This document shows positions 44,219 to 52,641 of a stretch of 64,000 bases of DNA, piece after piece. Every line of letters begins with the position of its first letter. The first letter of the stretch is position 1. The translations under genes and the position numbers were made by a program. The DNA is taken from NCBI GenBank assembly GCA_035439445.1, contig DAORKG010000002.1, forward strand, positions 62,001 to 126,000, in the 5' to 3' direction. Source of the stretch: UBA4416 sp035439445 (lineage in GTDB: Bacteria > Bacteroidota > Bacteroidia > B-17B0 > Aurantibacillaceae). The notes beneath the pieces are model-generated. The model saw only the letters and a list, made by a program, of their open reading frames with translations, did no database searches and was not told the origin of the DNA.

Positions 44219-44314
44219 AATATTGAATTTCAATTAATTGAATCATTTATTTTTCCTTGATTTCTCCAAAACCTAAAAATAGCGCGGATTTTAGCTAAAA
44301 TATTGCTCAAAATC

Positions 44315-44345
44315 TTTGGCAAATACAAAAAACCACCTATCTTTG
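44315..44345 (+). promoter_or_regulatory. rplU-rpmA promoter (-33 and -7)
   Basis: TTTG (44315-44318) and TATCTTTG (44338-44345) are separated by 19 nt, as in Bacteroidota sigma-ABfr promoters. The ATG of rplU is at 44387. Confidence 0.7.
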
Positions 44346-44386
44346 CCGTCCTTAAAAAAATTATTAACAATATAAATTTAACACTC

Positions 44387-44875
44387 ATGTATGCAATTGT
44401 AGAAATAGCAGGGCAACAATTTAAAGTGGAGCGTGGAAATAAAGTTTACGTTCACCGCCTAGATGCTAACGAAGGTGCTAAAGTGGAATTTGACAAAGTT
44501 TTCTTAATTGATAACGGCGGAAAAATCACTGTAGGTGCACCAACTGTTGATGGCGCAAAAGTTGTAGCCTCAGTAATCGAACACGTAAAAGGCGATAAAG
44601 TTATCGTTTTCAAAAAATTACGTCGTAAAGGTTACCAAAAATGGAACAACCACCGTCAGCACTTAACTCAAATTTTAGTTCAAGGTATCTTAGCTAAAGG
44701 CGAGACTTTAAAAGACGAATTAAAAGCTGAAAAATCAGTACGTGAGTTCTTATCTCCAAGCCGCAGAAATCCTGTTGCTAAAGTTGAGGCAGTAGCTGAG
44801 AAAAAAGCTCCGGCTAAAAAAGCAGCAGCTAAGAAAGCTCCAGCTAAAAAAGCAGCTAAAAAAACTGAAGAATAA
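44387..44875 (+). CDS. rplU: 50S ribosomal protein L21 with Lys/Ala-rich tail
   Basis: 162 aa from the ATG at 44387, which begins MYAIVEIAGQQFKVERGNKVYV, the L21 N-terminus. A longer frame from 44303 overlaps the promoter and was rejected. The core includes VFKKLRRKGYQKWNNHRQHLT. After residue ~105 comes an extension ending in AEKKAPAKKAAAKKAPAKK, longer than the classical ~103-aa L21. Extensions like this are known in Bacteroidota. It is followed by rpmA. Confidence 0.96.
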   Translation: MYAIVEIAGQQFKVERGNKVYVHRLDANEGAKVEFDKVFLIDNGGKITVGAPTVDGAKVVASVIEHVKGDKVIVFKKLRRKGYQKWNNHRQHLTQILVQGILAKGETLKDELKAEKSVREFLSPSRRNPVAKVEAVAEKKAPAKKAAAKKAPAKKAAKKTEE

Positions 44876-44903
44876 TTAACATTAACCATTAAAAGAATAA
44901 ACA

Positions 44904-45158
44904 ATGGCACATAAGAAAGGGGCCGGTTCAACAAACAACGGCCGTGAATCACACAGTAAACGTTTAGGCGTTAAAATTTTCGGAGGGCAAGCTTGCGTAT
45001 CTGGAAATATCATTGTTCGTCAACGTGGTACAAAACACAACCCAGGAGTAAATGTAGGTATGGGAAAAGATCATACTTTATTTGCTTTAGTTGATGGTAC
45101 AGTTGTTTTCAAAAAGAAAAAAGACGACAGATCATACGTTTCGGTTGTTCCTGCATAA
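44904..45158 (+). CDS. rpmA: 50S ribosomal protein L27
   Basis: 84 aa, MAHKKGAGSTNNGRESHSKRLGVKIFGGQ, with the N-terminus that reaches the peptidyl-transferase centre. It lies 28 nt after rplU in the standard order. A terminator follows. Confidence 0.97.
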   Translation: MAHKKGAGSTNNGRESHSKRLGVKIFGGQACVSGNIIVRQRGTKHNPGVNVGMGKDHTLFALVDGTVVFKKKKDDRSYVSVVPA

Positions 45159-45190
45159 GGGCAATAGAAGCTTAATTTTATTAAGAATTT

Positions 45191-45222
45191 GAAGCCCTTC
45201 CGCCAGTTGGCGGATGGGCTTC
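45191..45222 (+). terminator. Intrinsic terminator after rpmA
   Basis: GAAGCCC / GGGCTTC outer stem with an inner CCGCCA / TGGCGG helix, extended by flanking AAGAA/TTCTT. Confidence 0.8.
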
Positions 45223-45282
45223 TTGTGTTTTAGGCTGTTATTAAAAAATAACCTAAATCTGCTTTAATTTCAATTCAACTAT

Positions 45283-45290
45283 TAATTTTG
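45283..45290 (+). promoter_or_regulatory. -7 element of serS
   Basis: TAATTTTG (TAnnTTTG) lies 22 nt before the ATG. The -33 box is weak. Confidence 0.45.
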
Positions 45291-45312
45291 TCACACACAA
45301 AAAATCAATACT

Positions 45313-46587
45313 ATGTTACAACTTAGTTACATCAGAGAAAATAAAGAAGACGTATTAAAACGTTTAGCAATTAAAAATTTTAAGGATGCTGAAAGTACCA
45401 TCAATTCAATTATCGAATTGGATAATAACAGAAAATCAGCACAACGTCAGGCAGATGATGTAAAAGCTGAAGCTAATGGTTTAGCTAAGCAAATTGGTGA
45501 TTTAATGAAATCCGGAAAGAAAGAAGAAGCAGAAACATTAAAAGCTAAAACAGCTGATTTAAAAGCAAAAGAAAAAGAGTTTGATGAAACATTAAAAAAC
45601 ATCGAACAAGAAATACATAAAATTTTAGTAACGGTTCCTAACTTGCCTAACTTAACTGTACCTGTTGGAAAAACTCCTGAAGATAACGAAGTATTTAATC
45701 AACATGGAACTATTCCTACATTACATGCAGGAGCTACTCCGCATTGGGAATTAACTACTAAGTATGATTTAATTGATTTTGAATTAGGTGTTAAATTAAC
45801 CGGTGCCGGTTTCCCTGTTTACAAAGGAAAAGGAGCAAGATTACAACGTGCTTTAATTAATTATTTTTTAGATAAAGCAACTGCTAAAGGTTATAACGAA
45901 GTACAACCTCCTATTTTAGTGAATGCAGATAGTGGATATGGTACAGGACAATTGCCTGATAAAGAAGGACAAATGTATCACTGCCAGGTGGATGATTTAT
46001 ATTTAATCCCAACTGCTGAGGTTCCTATTACAAATATTTACCGTGATGTGATTTTAAAAGAAAGTGATTTGCCAATTAAAAATTGTGGCTACACACCTTG
46101 TTTTAGAAGAGAAGCCGGAAGCTACGGTAAAGATGTACGTGGTTTAAATCGTTTGCACCAATTTGATAAAGTAGAGATTGTACAAATTGCTCATCCAGAA
46201 AAATCTTACGAGATTTTAGAAAACATGCGCGAGTTTGTAAGCAGTTTATTACAAGAATTAGAATTACCATACCGTACGTTGAAATTATGTGGTGGTGATA
46301 TGAGTTTTGCTTCTGCTTTAACGTATGACTTAGAAGTTTGGAGTGCTGCACAACAACGTTGGTTAGAAGTAAGTTCTGTTTCTAACTTCGAAACTTTCCA
46401 AACTAACCGTTTAAAATGCCGTTACAAAGATGCCAATGGAAAAACTCAATTAGCACACAGCTTAAATGGTAGCGCCTTAGCATTGCCTCGTATTGTAGCA
46501 TCTTTATTAGAAAATAATCAAACGGAAGCTGGTATTAAAATTCCTAAAGTATTAGTGCCTTATACAGGTTTTGATATGATTAGCTAA
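45313..46587 (+). CDS. serS: Seryl-tRNA synthetase
   Basis: 424 aa. The N-terminal antiparallel coiled coil (~25-110) binds tRNA. Class II motifs are present: motif 1 around GARLQRALINYFL, motif 2 FRREAGSYGKDVRGLNRLHQF, motif 3 LNGSALALPRIVASLLENNQ; TAEVPITN is the serine-pocket segment. It charges tRNA-Ser (and tRNA-Sec where present). It is a single gene, terminated by a strong hairpin. Confidence 0.97.
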   Translation: MLQLSYIRENKEDVLKRLAIKNFKDAESTINSIIELDNNRKSAQRQADDVKAEANGLAKQIGDLMKSGKKEEAETLKAKTADLKAKEKEFDETLKNIEQEIHKILVTVPNLPNLTVPVGKTPEDNEVFNQHGTIPTLHAGATPHWELTTKYDLIDFELGVKLTGAGFPVYKGKGARLQRALINYFLDKATAKGYNEVQPPILVNADSGYGTGQLPDKEGQMYHCQVDDLYLIPTAEVPITNIYRDVILKESDLPIKNCGYTPCFRREAGSYGKDVRGLNRLHQFDKVEIVQIAHPEKSYEILENMREFVSSLLQELELPYRTLKLCGGDMSFASALTYDLEVWSAAQQRWLEVSSVSNFETFQTNRLKCRYKDANGKTQLAHSLNGSALALPRIVASLLENNQTEAGIKIPKVLVPYTGFDMIS

Positions 46588-46608
46588 TATTTTTCACTAT
46601 AAAAAACT

Positions 46609-46645
46609 GAAAAGCACAGAGTTTAATTACTTCTGTGCTTTTTTA
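46609..46645 (+). terminator. Intrinsic terminator after serS
   Basis: AAAAGCACAGA / TCTGTGCTTTT stem with an ~11-nt loop and T-run. Confidence 0.9.
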
Positions 46646-46655
46646 TTTATACAAG

Positions 46656-46682
46656 CCTGTCAGTTCGAGCGAAGTCGAGAAC
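46656..46682 (+). repeat. Dispersed repeat, copy B
   Basis: It matches 32791-32816 at all but one base (GAAGTC instead of GGAGTC). Here it is intergenic, after the serS terminator. A CTCTGTGTCTCTGTGGTGAA stretch follows at about 46713-46734, a type of sequence often dispersed in this phylum. Confidence 0.75.
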
Positions 46683-46793
46683 AGTTATTCTTGTATGTTT
46701 TCATGATTCATTTTCTCTGTGTCTCTGTGGTGAACGAAATTTAAAACAATATCTCACTTGCAATAGCGTTATATAATTTATACATTAGTATCA

Positions 46794-48299
46794 ATGAATA
46801 TTTACTCTCGCAAACAACAATGGAAATGGGCTTTATTTATAGTAGCTATCATCATTGTGTTTACATCTTTATGGTACACCAACAAACTGGTGAATAGCAT
46901 TAAAAGCGATGAAGAGAAAAAAGTAAGACTATGGGCAGAAGCTGTTCAAAAAAAAGCAGGATTAGTAAAATTCACTAACGACTTATTTCAAAAACTACAA
47001 ACCGAAGAACGAAAAAAAGCTGAGTTATACGCCTTAGCTACTAAACAATTAAGTTCGGATGTATTTACGGTTTCTGAATTTGTATTGAAAGTATTGCAAG
47101 ACAACACTACGGTACCTGTAATTTTAACGGATGATAATGATAACATCACAGCAAGTAGAAATTTAGATTCTGCTATTGAACATAATAGTGATGCTTTGAA
47201 ATTAGAGCTTCAAAAAATGAAAGCCATGTATGAGCCTGTCGTGATTGACGTTTACAGAGGAAAGAAAAATTACTTATATCATAAGGATAGTCGTTTATTT
47301 TCGGATATCAAAGTAGTGTTTGATAGTTTAATTAAATCGTTTATTTCAGATGTGGCGATTAATAGTGCAGCTGTTCCTGTTATCTATACAGATTCAACTA
47401 AAACAAATGTATTAGCAGTTGGGAATATTGATACCGTAAAAATTAGTACGCCCGAAAAATTAAGCAATACCATTAAAGAAATGGAATTGCAAAATACGCC
47501 CATTCCTGTTGATTTAGGGGAAGGTTTTAAAAATTATATTTTCTATGAGCAATCACCTTTGCTAACGCAATTGCAATATTATCCGTATGTGCAGTTTGGT
47601 GTCATCGGAATCTTTTTATTAATCGCTTATATTTTGTTTAGTGTGTCACGTAAGGCAGAACAAGATCAGGTGTGGGTTGGTATGAGTAAAGAAACAGCAC
47701 ATCAATTAGGAACACCTTTATCATCCTTAATGGCATGGACGGAGTACTTGCGTTCCAATGGAACAGATGAAAGTATTGTGAACGAAATGAACCGCGATGT
47801 GATGCGTTTAAATATGATTACAGAGCGTTTCTCGAAAATTGGTTCACAACCAACCTTACAAGACGAAGATGTTTGTTTGGTAGTTAAAAATGCCATGGAT
47901 TATTTAAAACAACGTACTTCCAAAAATGTAAACTATGTTTTAGAAATTCCTGACACTGAAATTCATGCGCAACTCTCTGTGCCTTTATTTGAATGGGTGA
48001 TTGAAAACCTATGTAAAAACGCTGTGGATGCGATGGATGGCAAAGGTGAGTTTAAAGTGACCATTATTGATATACCGGAAGGTGTGGCTATTGATTTAGC
48101 CGATACCGGAAAAGGTATACCAAAATCAAAACATAAATCTGTTTTTAAACCGGGCTACACAACCAAAAAACGTGGTTGGGGCTTAGGCTTGTCCTTATGT
48201 AAGCGAATCATTGAAAATTACCATGATGGTAAAATATTTGTGTTGCAAAGTGAAGAAGGAAAAGGGACTACCTTTAGGATTGTATTGAAGAGGGGTTAG
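46794..48299 (+). CDS. Sensor histidine kinase with KETAHQLGTPLSS H-box
   Basis: 501 aa. Membrane helices near 10-30 and 262-284 enclose a periplasmic domain. The phospho-acceptor is likely H303 in the divergent H-box KETAHQLGTPLSSL. The ATPase domain has an N-box (ENLCKNAVDAMD), G1 LADTGKGIP, the loop FKPGYTTK and G2 RGWGLGLSLCKRI. No cognate regulator is adjacent; the gene ends in REP hairpins. This kinase type, with AHQLGTPLSS, is common in Bacteroidota and its partner is usually elsewhere in the genome. Confidence 0.88.
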   Translation: MNIYSRKQQWKWALFIVAIIIVFTSLWYTNKLVNSIKSDEEKKVRLWAEAVQKKAGLVKFTNDLFQKLQTEERKKAELYALATKQLSSDVFTVSEFVLKVLQDNTTVPVILTDDNDNITASRNLDSAIEHNSDALKLELQKMKAMYEPVVIDVYRGKKNYLYHKDSRLFSDIKVVFDSLIKSFISDVAINSAAVPVIYTDSTKTNVLAVGNIDTVKISTPEKLSNTIKEMELQNTPIPVDLGEGFKNYIFYEQSPLLTQLQYYPYVQFGVIGIFLLIAYILFSVSRKAEQDQVWVGMSKETAHQLGTPLSSLMAWTEYLRSNGTDESIVNEMNRDVMRLNMITERFSKIGSQPTLQDEDVCLVVKNAMDYLKQRTSKNVNYVLEIPDTEIHAQLSVPLFEWVIENLCKNAVDAMDGKGEFKVTIIDIPEGVAIDLADTGKGIPKSKHKSVFKPGYTTKKRGWGLGLSLCKRIIENYHDGKIFVLQSEEGKGTTFRIVLKRG

Positions 48300-48586
48300 C
48301 CCTTGTTGGTATTTTTGCCCTTTTGCCCTTGTTGGTGTTATCACCAACAAGTTGAGATGTCTTATTTTATTGTTTTTACATTGTAGCTAGCCATTATTGG
48401 TGTTATCACCAACAAATTTATTTCCAGATGAAATTCACGCCTTTGTTGGTGTTATCACCAACAAGTTAACTGATATCTTTATTAATTTTTTTACAATTGT
48501 AATTATAATGCTACAAATAATAGCAATTAGACATTGCAAAATGCATTAATTTTATGACTGCCCTTGTTGGTGTTATCACCAACAAG
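48299..48586. repeat. Cluster of REP hairpins before the RAYT gene
   Basis: Perfect or near-perfect hairpins with arms CTTGTTGGTG and CACCAACAAG around TTAT lie at 48328-48351, 48394-48415, 48442-48465 and 48563-48586. A half copy GCCCTTGTTGGT starts at the kinase stop (48299). GCCC precedes the arm in the half copy, 48328 and 48563 copies, giving an orientation. Confidence 0.9.
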
Positions 48587-48588
48587 CG

Positions 48589-49134
48589 ATGTTTAAAAAT
48601 ATGCCAAAGTTAAATCATGCAGATAACCCAGTTCAGTTTTTTACTGCCACTATTTTAGAGTGGAAAAAACTTTTAACACCTGTAAAATATAAACAGATAA
48701 TTATAGACAGTTTAGCCTTTTTAGTAAAAGAAGAACGTGTGAAAATTTATGGCTTTGTGATTATGGATAATCATATTCACTTAATTTGGCAGGGAACCAA
48801 GATTTATTCTCTTAAACATACACAATTGAGTTTTATGAAATACACGGCACAACAAATAAAATTTGATTTGGAGAAAAATCACCCGAATCTCTTATATGAT
48901 TTTTATGTTGAAGCTGCCGATAGAAAATTTCAATTTTGGGAGCGAAATGCTTTGGCAATAGATATTATGAGTCATGACGTCTTTTTACAGAAGTTAAATT
49001 ATATTCATCGTAATCCGGTGAAGGCTAATTTATGTGAAACGGAATTAGATTATGAGTTTTCTTCTGCTAAGCATTATTACGAAGTTGAACACCCTTTTTC
49101 GTTTTTAGAAACGTATGATAGGGGCTTTTGGTAA
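48589..49134 (+). CDS. REP-associated tyrosine transposase (RAYT)
   Basis: 181 aa, Y1 transposase fold: HUH motif H62-I-H64 in MDNHIHLIWQG and likely nucleophile Y138 in LQKLNYIHRNPVKANL. This is the IS200-like, chromosomally domesticated TnpA-REP/RAYT family, which recognises and is thought to spread REP hairpins. The start ATG lies 3 nt after a REP hairpin, and another hairpin in inverse orientation follows the stop by 10 nt. Full length with no frameshift, so it may be active. Confidence 0.9.
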   Translation: MFKNMPKLNHADNPVQFFTATILEWKKLLTPVKYKQIIIDSLAFLVKEERVKIYGFVIMDNHIHLIWQGTKIYSLKHTQLSFMKYTAQQIKFDLEKNHPNLLYDFYVEAADRKFQFWERNALAIDIMSHDVFLQKLNYIHRNPVKANLCETELDYEFSSAKHYYEVEHPFSFLETYDRGFW

Positions 49135-49144
49135 TTCATCTTTC

Positions 49145-49168
49145 CTTGTTGGTGATAACACCAACAAG
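49145..49168 (-). repeat. REP hairpin after the RAYT gene, inverted
   Basis: The arms CTTGTTGGTG and CACCAACAAG enclose ATAA, and GGGCTGA follows. This is the reverse complement of the upstream copies, so the RAYT gene is bracketed by inverted REPs. Confidence 0.9.
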
Positions 49169-49250
49169 GGCTGAATAATTATTTAATAGTTCTTACAGCT
49201 GTTTTTAATTAAAAATATTTTTATATTTAAATATACTTAAGATAAAAATT

Positions 49251-49610
49251 ATGACGTTATTAACTATATGGGATTTATTATCTGGTGTTTTTGGTTTCTT
49301 AGTATCAATAGGAGTAATTATGCTATTATATATACTAATTGCTAAACTTTTTAACGTTAAAATTGTATCAAGAACAGGGACAGTTTTGGCATCACCTAAA
49401 GATTATAATAATATAAAAAAATCTGTTGAGAATAGCGCGAGTGCAATTATTAATTTTATAAAGATTAGAGAACCTAAAGTAGAAAAAATATTAAATGAAG
49501 AAAAAATAAATAAAATTGAAAAACTAGAGAGGTTAGCAAAATTAAAAAATGAACTAATCATTTCTGATGAAGAATTTCAGATTCTGAAAAAAGAGGTTTT
49601 AAATAGTTAA
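49251..49610 (+). CDS. Small membrane protein with SHOCT-like C-terminus
   Basis: 119 aa. One or two membrane helices lie at about 8-35, followed by a linker and a C-terminal KLERLAKLKNELIISDEEFQILKKEVL. This matches the SHOCT short C-terminal domain pattern (L..L..L...G.I...EF...K..LL), often regulatory or oligomerising. No enzymatic motif is present. It lies downstream of the RAYT and faces the minus-strand lipoprotein gene. Confidence 0.7.
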   Translation: MTLLTIWDLLSGVFGFLVSIGVIMLLYILIAKLFNVKIVSRTGTVLASPKDYNNIKKSVENSASAIINFIKIREPKVEKILNEEKINKIEKLERLAKLKNELIISDEEFQILKKEVLNS

Positions 49611-49639
49611 TACCTATGACTGAAAATTTGCTTTCTGAT

Positions 49640-50209
49640 TTACTTTACTATAATCACTTTTTTTAAAATTTCGAATATATCATATTCGTCAAGTTTTTTT
49701 CCTACAGCTCCATATTTATCTCTTTCTTTTCTTTCAATAGTTTCTGGAGGAGCTTTGCCTAAAGCTTTTTTTATAAGATATACTTTTTCAGTTTTCATAT
49801 CAATTATTGAAATTGTTGTTTCCATTTGTACAGCTTCACCACCATTACTATATGAACCAATAATGAGAGGTATTGCTTCAGAAACTATTATATAATTTAA
49901 TGAGTCTTTATTTTCTGTTACAAAATAGTTGTTTTTTTTAAACAACTGATTTAACTCAACATAAGAAGAAAGCAAAGAGTCTTCTTTCAAAATACAATAA
50001 AAACCGCCCTTAAATTCCTTTACACCTTCATCATATTTTAATTTACCTAATGAAAAAGATTTTAATAAATTCTGTTGTTTTTTTGATGTATTAATGTAAA
50101 ACGATTTTGTTGCTTCATTTTTTATTTTCTCATATTCGTCGACAACGCTATGATAACATGAAAGAAAGATAATTAGAGAGCTAAGAAATAATGAAAATTT
50201 TAATTTCAT
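49640..50209 (-). CDS. Hypothetical lipoprotein
   Basis: 189 aa with a type II signal peptide MKLKFSLFLSSLIIFLSC (lipobox LSC, Cys18). The mature part is soluble, mixed alpha/beta, without recognisable catalytic motifs; an ETTISIIDMKTEKVY strand pair resembles lipoprotein beta-rich cores. It lies 44 nt downstream of the membrane protein gene in the same direction, so probably one transcript. No family is assigned. Confidence 0.7.
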   Translation of the reverse strand: MKLKFSLFLSSLIIFLSCYHSVVDEYEKIKNEATKSFYINTSKKQQNLLKSFSLGKLKYDEGVKEFKGGFYCILKEDSLLSSYVELNQLFKKNNYFVTENKDSLNYIIVSEAIPLIIGSYSNGGEAVQMETTISIIDMKTEKVYLIKKALGKAPPETIERKERDKYGAVGKKLDEYDIFEILKKVIIVK

Positions 50210-50253
50210 ATTGTTGATTTTAAAGTCACTACTTACAATTAAATATAATAAAG

Positions 50254-50847
50254 TTAACCGTTATTTATTGCTTCATTTATTTTATTCAATCTATCAAAGC
50301 AGTCTTTTTCTGTTTTAATAGATAAAATATATAATGTTATTCCAGTTAAAATAAATATTATTGAAAGCAAGTTTAATTCTTTGATGAAATGGTTGAATAA
50401 TTCTATAATCAAATTAGTTAACCCGCAAATAATTAACCCGCAGGCTAGATTCCATCTCATTAGAAAAAGTTGGGTATGCCTTTCGATAAACTGATCGTGA
50501 AGATCTACTTTGTTATTAAACACGTTCATTTCTTTTATAAAATCAATTTCAAATGCTTTATTGTTTGTAATTGGATACATTTTTTTCTTCAAACATTCAT
50601 CGATGCCAGAGTATTCAAATAACAAATATGAAATAGAAAATATTATATGTCCTATTATATACGATAATATAGAAATTCCTATACCCCAATATGGTATTTT
50701 TCTTACATAAATTATAAATTCAGACCCATTAAATAAATAATCAAGTAATAGTATGTTTATAAAGATTGTAAATCCCGTTAAAAAATAAACAAATAAATCT
50801 CTTGATAGATGTTTAAATATTTTTGTTAGTTCATTCATATCTGCCAA
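50254..50847 (-). CDS. Hypothetical multi-pass membrane protein
   Basis: 197 aa with four predicted membrane helices (about 16-36, 50-76, 128-146, 155-175) and a soluble loop in between (CLKKKMYPITNNKAFEIDFI). No family is recognised. It is the first gene of a likely two-gene unit with the lipoprotein. Base composition is lower in GC than the neighbouring housekeeping genes, consistent with an accessory segment next to the RAYT. Confidence 0.65.
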   Translation of the reverse strand: MADMNELTKIFKHLSRDLFVYFLTGFTIFINILLLDYLFNGSEFIIYVRKIPYWGIGISILSYIIGHIIFSISYLLFEYSGIDECLKKKMYPITNNKAFEIDFIKEMNVFNNKVDLHDQFIERHTQLFLMRWNLACGLIICGLTNLIIELFNHFIKELNLLSIIFILTGITLYILSIKTEKDCFDRLNKINEAINNG

Positions 50848-50909
50848 TTTTTCGTATATATACTATTCTAAGATATTGAAAATAAATCTACAAAAATTCT
50901 CACAAACAA

Positions 50910-50935
50910 AAAACCCTCAGCTAGCTGAGGGTTTT
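50910..50935 (-). terminator. Intrinsic terminator after the bifunctional nuclease gene
   Basis: AAAACCCTCAG / CTGAGGGTTTT, a perfect stem around CTAG; on the minus strand a T-run follows. Confidence 0.92.
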
Positions 50936-50939
50936 GATA

Positions 50940-51548
50940 TTAAGATTGTTTTCTATTATTTATTTCGTCGCGTATTTTTGAAGCGAGTTCGTATTGCTCA
51001 TCATCTAAAGCTGTTTGCAATAAGTTCTTTAACTCTTCAGTAGATTTTGATTGGTATTCGCCTTCAGGGTTTGATGAAGTTGATTCTTCTGATGGAGCAG
51101 CCATCGCGCTTTCGTTAGATGGAAGAGTTTCATCATCCAATACAATACCTGCTGATTTTAAAATAAATTCGTAAGTATAAATTGGGCAATTAAAACGAAC
51201 CGCTAATGCAATAGCATCGCTTGTACGCGCATCAATTTCAACTTCGCGAGTGCCATCTGTGCAAACTAATTTCGCGTAAAAAATACCTTCTACTAAATTG
51301 TAAATTAAAATTTCGGTTACTTCAATAGAGAATGTTTCAGAAAAGGCTTTAAACAAATCGTGGGTTAATGGGCGAGTAGGAGTCATTTTTTCTAACTCAA
51401 TAGCAATTGCCTGAGCTTCAAAACCACCAATAATAATTGGTAAACGACGGCTACCTGTACTTTCACCTAAAACTAAAGCATAGGCACCACTTTGTGTTTG
51501 ACTGTAAGATAAACCAACAATTTCTAATCTAACTTTCTTCATTCCCAT
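50940..51548 (-). CDS. Bifunctional nuclease (DUF151) with C-terminal UVR domain
   Basis: 202 aa. The DUF151/BFN domain (~5-135) has LVLGESTGSRRLPIIIGGFEAQAIAIEL and the IDARTSDAIALAVRFNCPIY core. The last ~40 residues (STEELKNLLQTALDDEQYELASKIRDEI) form a UVR motif like that of UvrB/UvrC. Plant and bacterial members have nuclease activity reported; the cellular role is unclear. It stands alone with its own terminator. Confidence 0.88.
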   Translation of the reverse strand: MGMKKVRLEIVGLSYSQTQSGAYALVLGESTGSRRLPIIIGGFEAQAIAIELEKMTPTRPLTHDLFKAFSETFSIEVTEILIYNLVEGIFYAKLVCTDGTREVEIDARTSDAIALAVRFNCPIYTYEFILKSAGIVLDDETLPSNESAMAAPSEESTSSNPEGEYQSKSTEELKNLLQTALDDEQYELASKIRDEINNRKQS

Positions 51549-51584
51549 TTTTTCCGAAATCTAATATACAAAAAATGCTTGAAT

Positions 51585-52559
51585 CTAGTTTTGATTAGCT
51601 TTGAATTTTTTAACTGCTTCTATTAATTTAGGAACAATTGTAAAGGCATCACCAACAACACCGTAATCAGCAGATTTAAAGAAAGGCGCTTCTTTATCGC
51701 TATTAATTACGACGATTGTTTTACTTCCGTTAACACCCGCTAAATGCTGGATAGCTCCCGAAATACCAATTGCAAAATATAAATTAGGACGAATAGCAAC
51801 ACCTGTTTGTCCTACGTGCTCATGATGTGGTCTCCAGTGCATATCAGCAACCGGACGAGAACAAGCTGTAGTAGCTTTTAATTCTTTTGCTAATTCTTCA
51901 ATCATTCCCCAGTTCTCAGGTCCTTTCATTCCACGACCAGCAGATACTACTAATTCAGCCTCTGGTAATGGAACCATTCCGCCAACATCCGTAGATTTTT
52001 TCTCTTTCACTACAATTTTAGAAGCTGCTAATTCAACTGCAAAATCAGCTACAGTTGCTGCGTTATCTCCTAACTTAACAGGGAAAGAGTTTGGTAATAA
52101 TGAAATGATTTTGATATCGCTATTGATAGAGTAGATAGCAGTTGCTTTACCTGAGAATACGTTTTTCTTAACTTCTAAGCTTCCACCATTTACAGTTGGA
52201 TAATCAACTGCACCGGCAACTAAACCTGCTTTTAAACGAGCAGATAAACGAGGAGCTGCAGCTTTACCTGTAATATCAAAAGAGAAGATGATAATTTTTG
52301 CACCTTCTGCTTTAGCAGCTTGTTCAACTGCCGAAGAGATTAACATGCTGTCTAAAGATGCTAATGCATCATTTTTTACAGATAATATTTTTTTAGCACC
52401 TGCTTTACCGATGTCTTCTAATTGAGCAGCATCTGCATTAATTGCAATAGCAGTAACGCTAGAACCTGTTAATTCAGCAATTTTAGCAGCGTAGTTTACC
52501 GCTTCTAAAGATGCTTTTTTTACTTTTCCTTTATTGATTTCTGTATATACTAATACCAT
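51585..52559 (-). CDS. etfA: Electron transfer flavoprotein alpha subunit
   Basis: 324 aa. The C-terminal FAD-binding domain shows VSAGRGMKGPENWGMIEELA, the ACSRPVADMHW segment, GQTGVAIRPNLYFAIGISGAIQHLAG and NSDKEAPFFKSADYGVVGD, which are EtfA signatures. With EtfB it carries electrons from acyl-CoA dehydrogenases to the quinone pool. The order is etfB then etfA, with an 82-nt spacer holding an AT-rich hairpin. Confidence 0.96.
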   Translation of the reverse strand: MVLVYTEINKGKVKKASLEAVNYAAKIAELTGSSVTAIAINADAAQLEDIGKAGAKKILSVKNDALASLDSMLISSAVEQAAKAEGAKIIIFSFDITGKAAAPRLSARLKAGLVAGAVDYPTVNGGSLEVKKNVFSGKATAIYSINSDIKIISLLPNSFPVKLGDNAATVADFAVELAASKIVVKEKKSTDVGGMVPLPEAELVVSAGRGMKGPENWGMIEELAKELKATTACSRPVADMHWRPHHEHVGQTGVAIRPNLYFAIGISGAIQHLAGVNGSKTIVVINSDKEAPFFKSADYGVVGDAFTIVPKLIEAVKKFKANQN

Positions 52560-52593
52560 TGTAATGTTAAATTATAAATGTTAAATGTTGAAT

Positions 52594-52630
52594 TTTTGAA
52601 TGATGATAATTTAAAATTTATCATTCAAAA
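52594..52630. repeat. AT-rich hairpin in the etfB-etfA spacer
   Basis: TTTTGAATGATGATAA (52594-52609) pairs with TTATCATTCAAAA (52618-52630) with a 3-nt bulge. Around it are repeated TGTTAAAT and AATTTAAAATTT words. Confidence 0.55.
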
Positions 52631-52641
52631 TTTAAAATTTC

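Noticed and set aside
44303..44386. Extended start of rplU
   Set aside because: The extra 28 codons overlap a well-formed promoter, and L21 begins at MYAIVEI.
48299..48586. CRISPR array
   Set aside because: The repeats are palindromic, unequally spaced, lack unique similar-length spacers, and no cas gene is near; they are REP hairpins.
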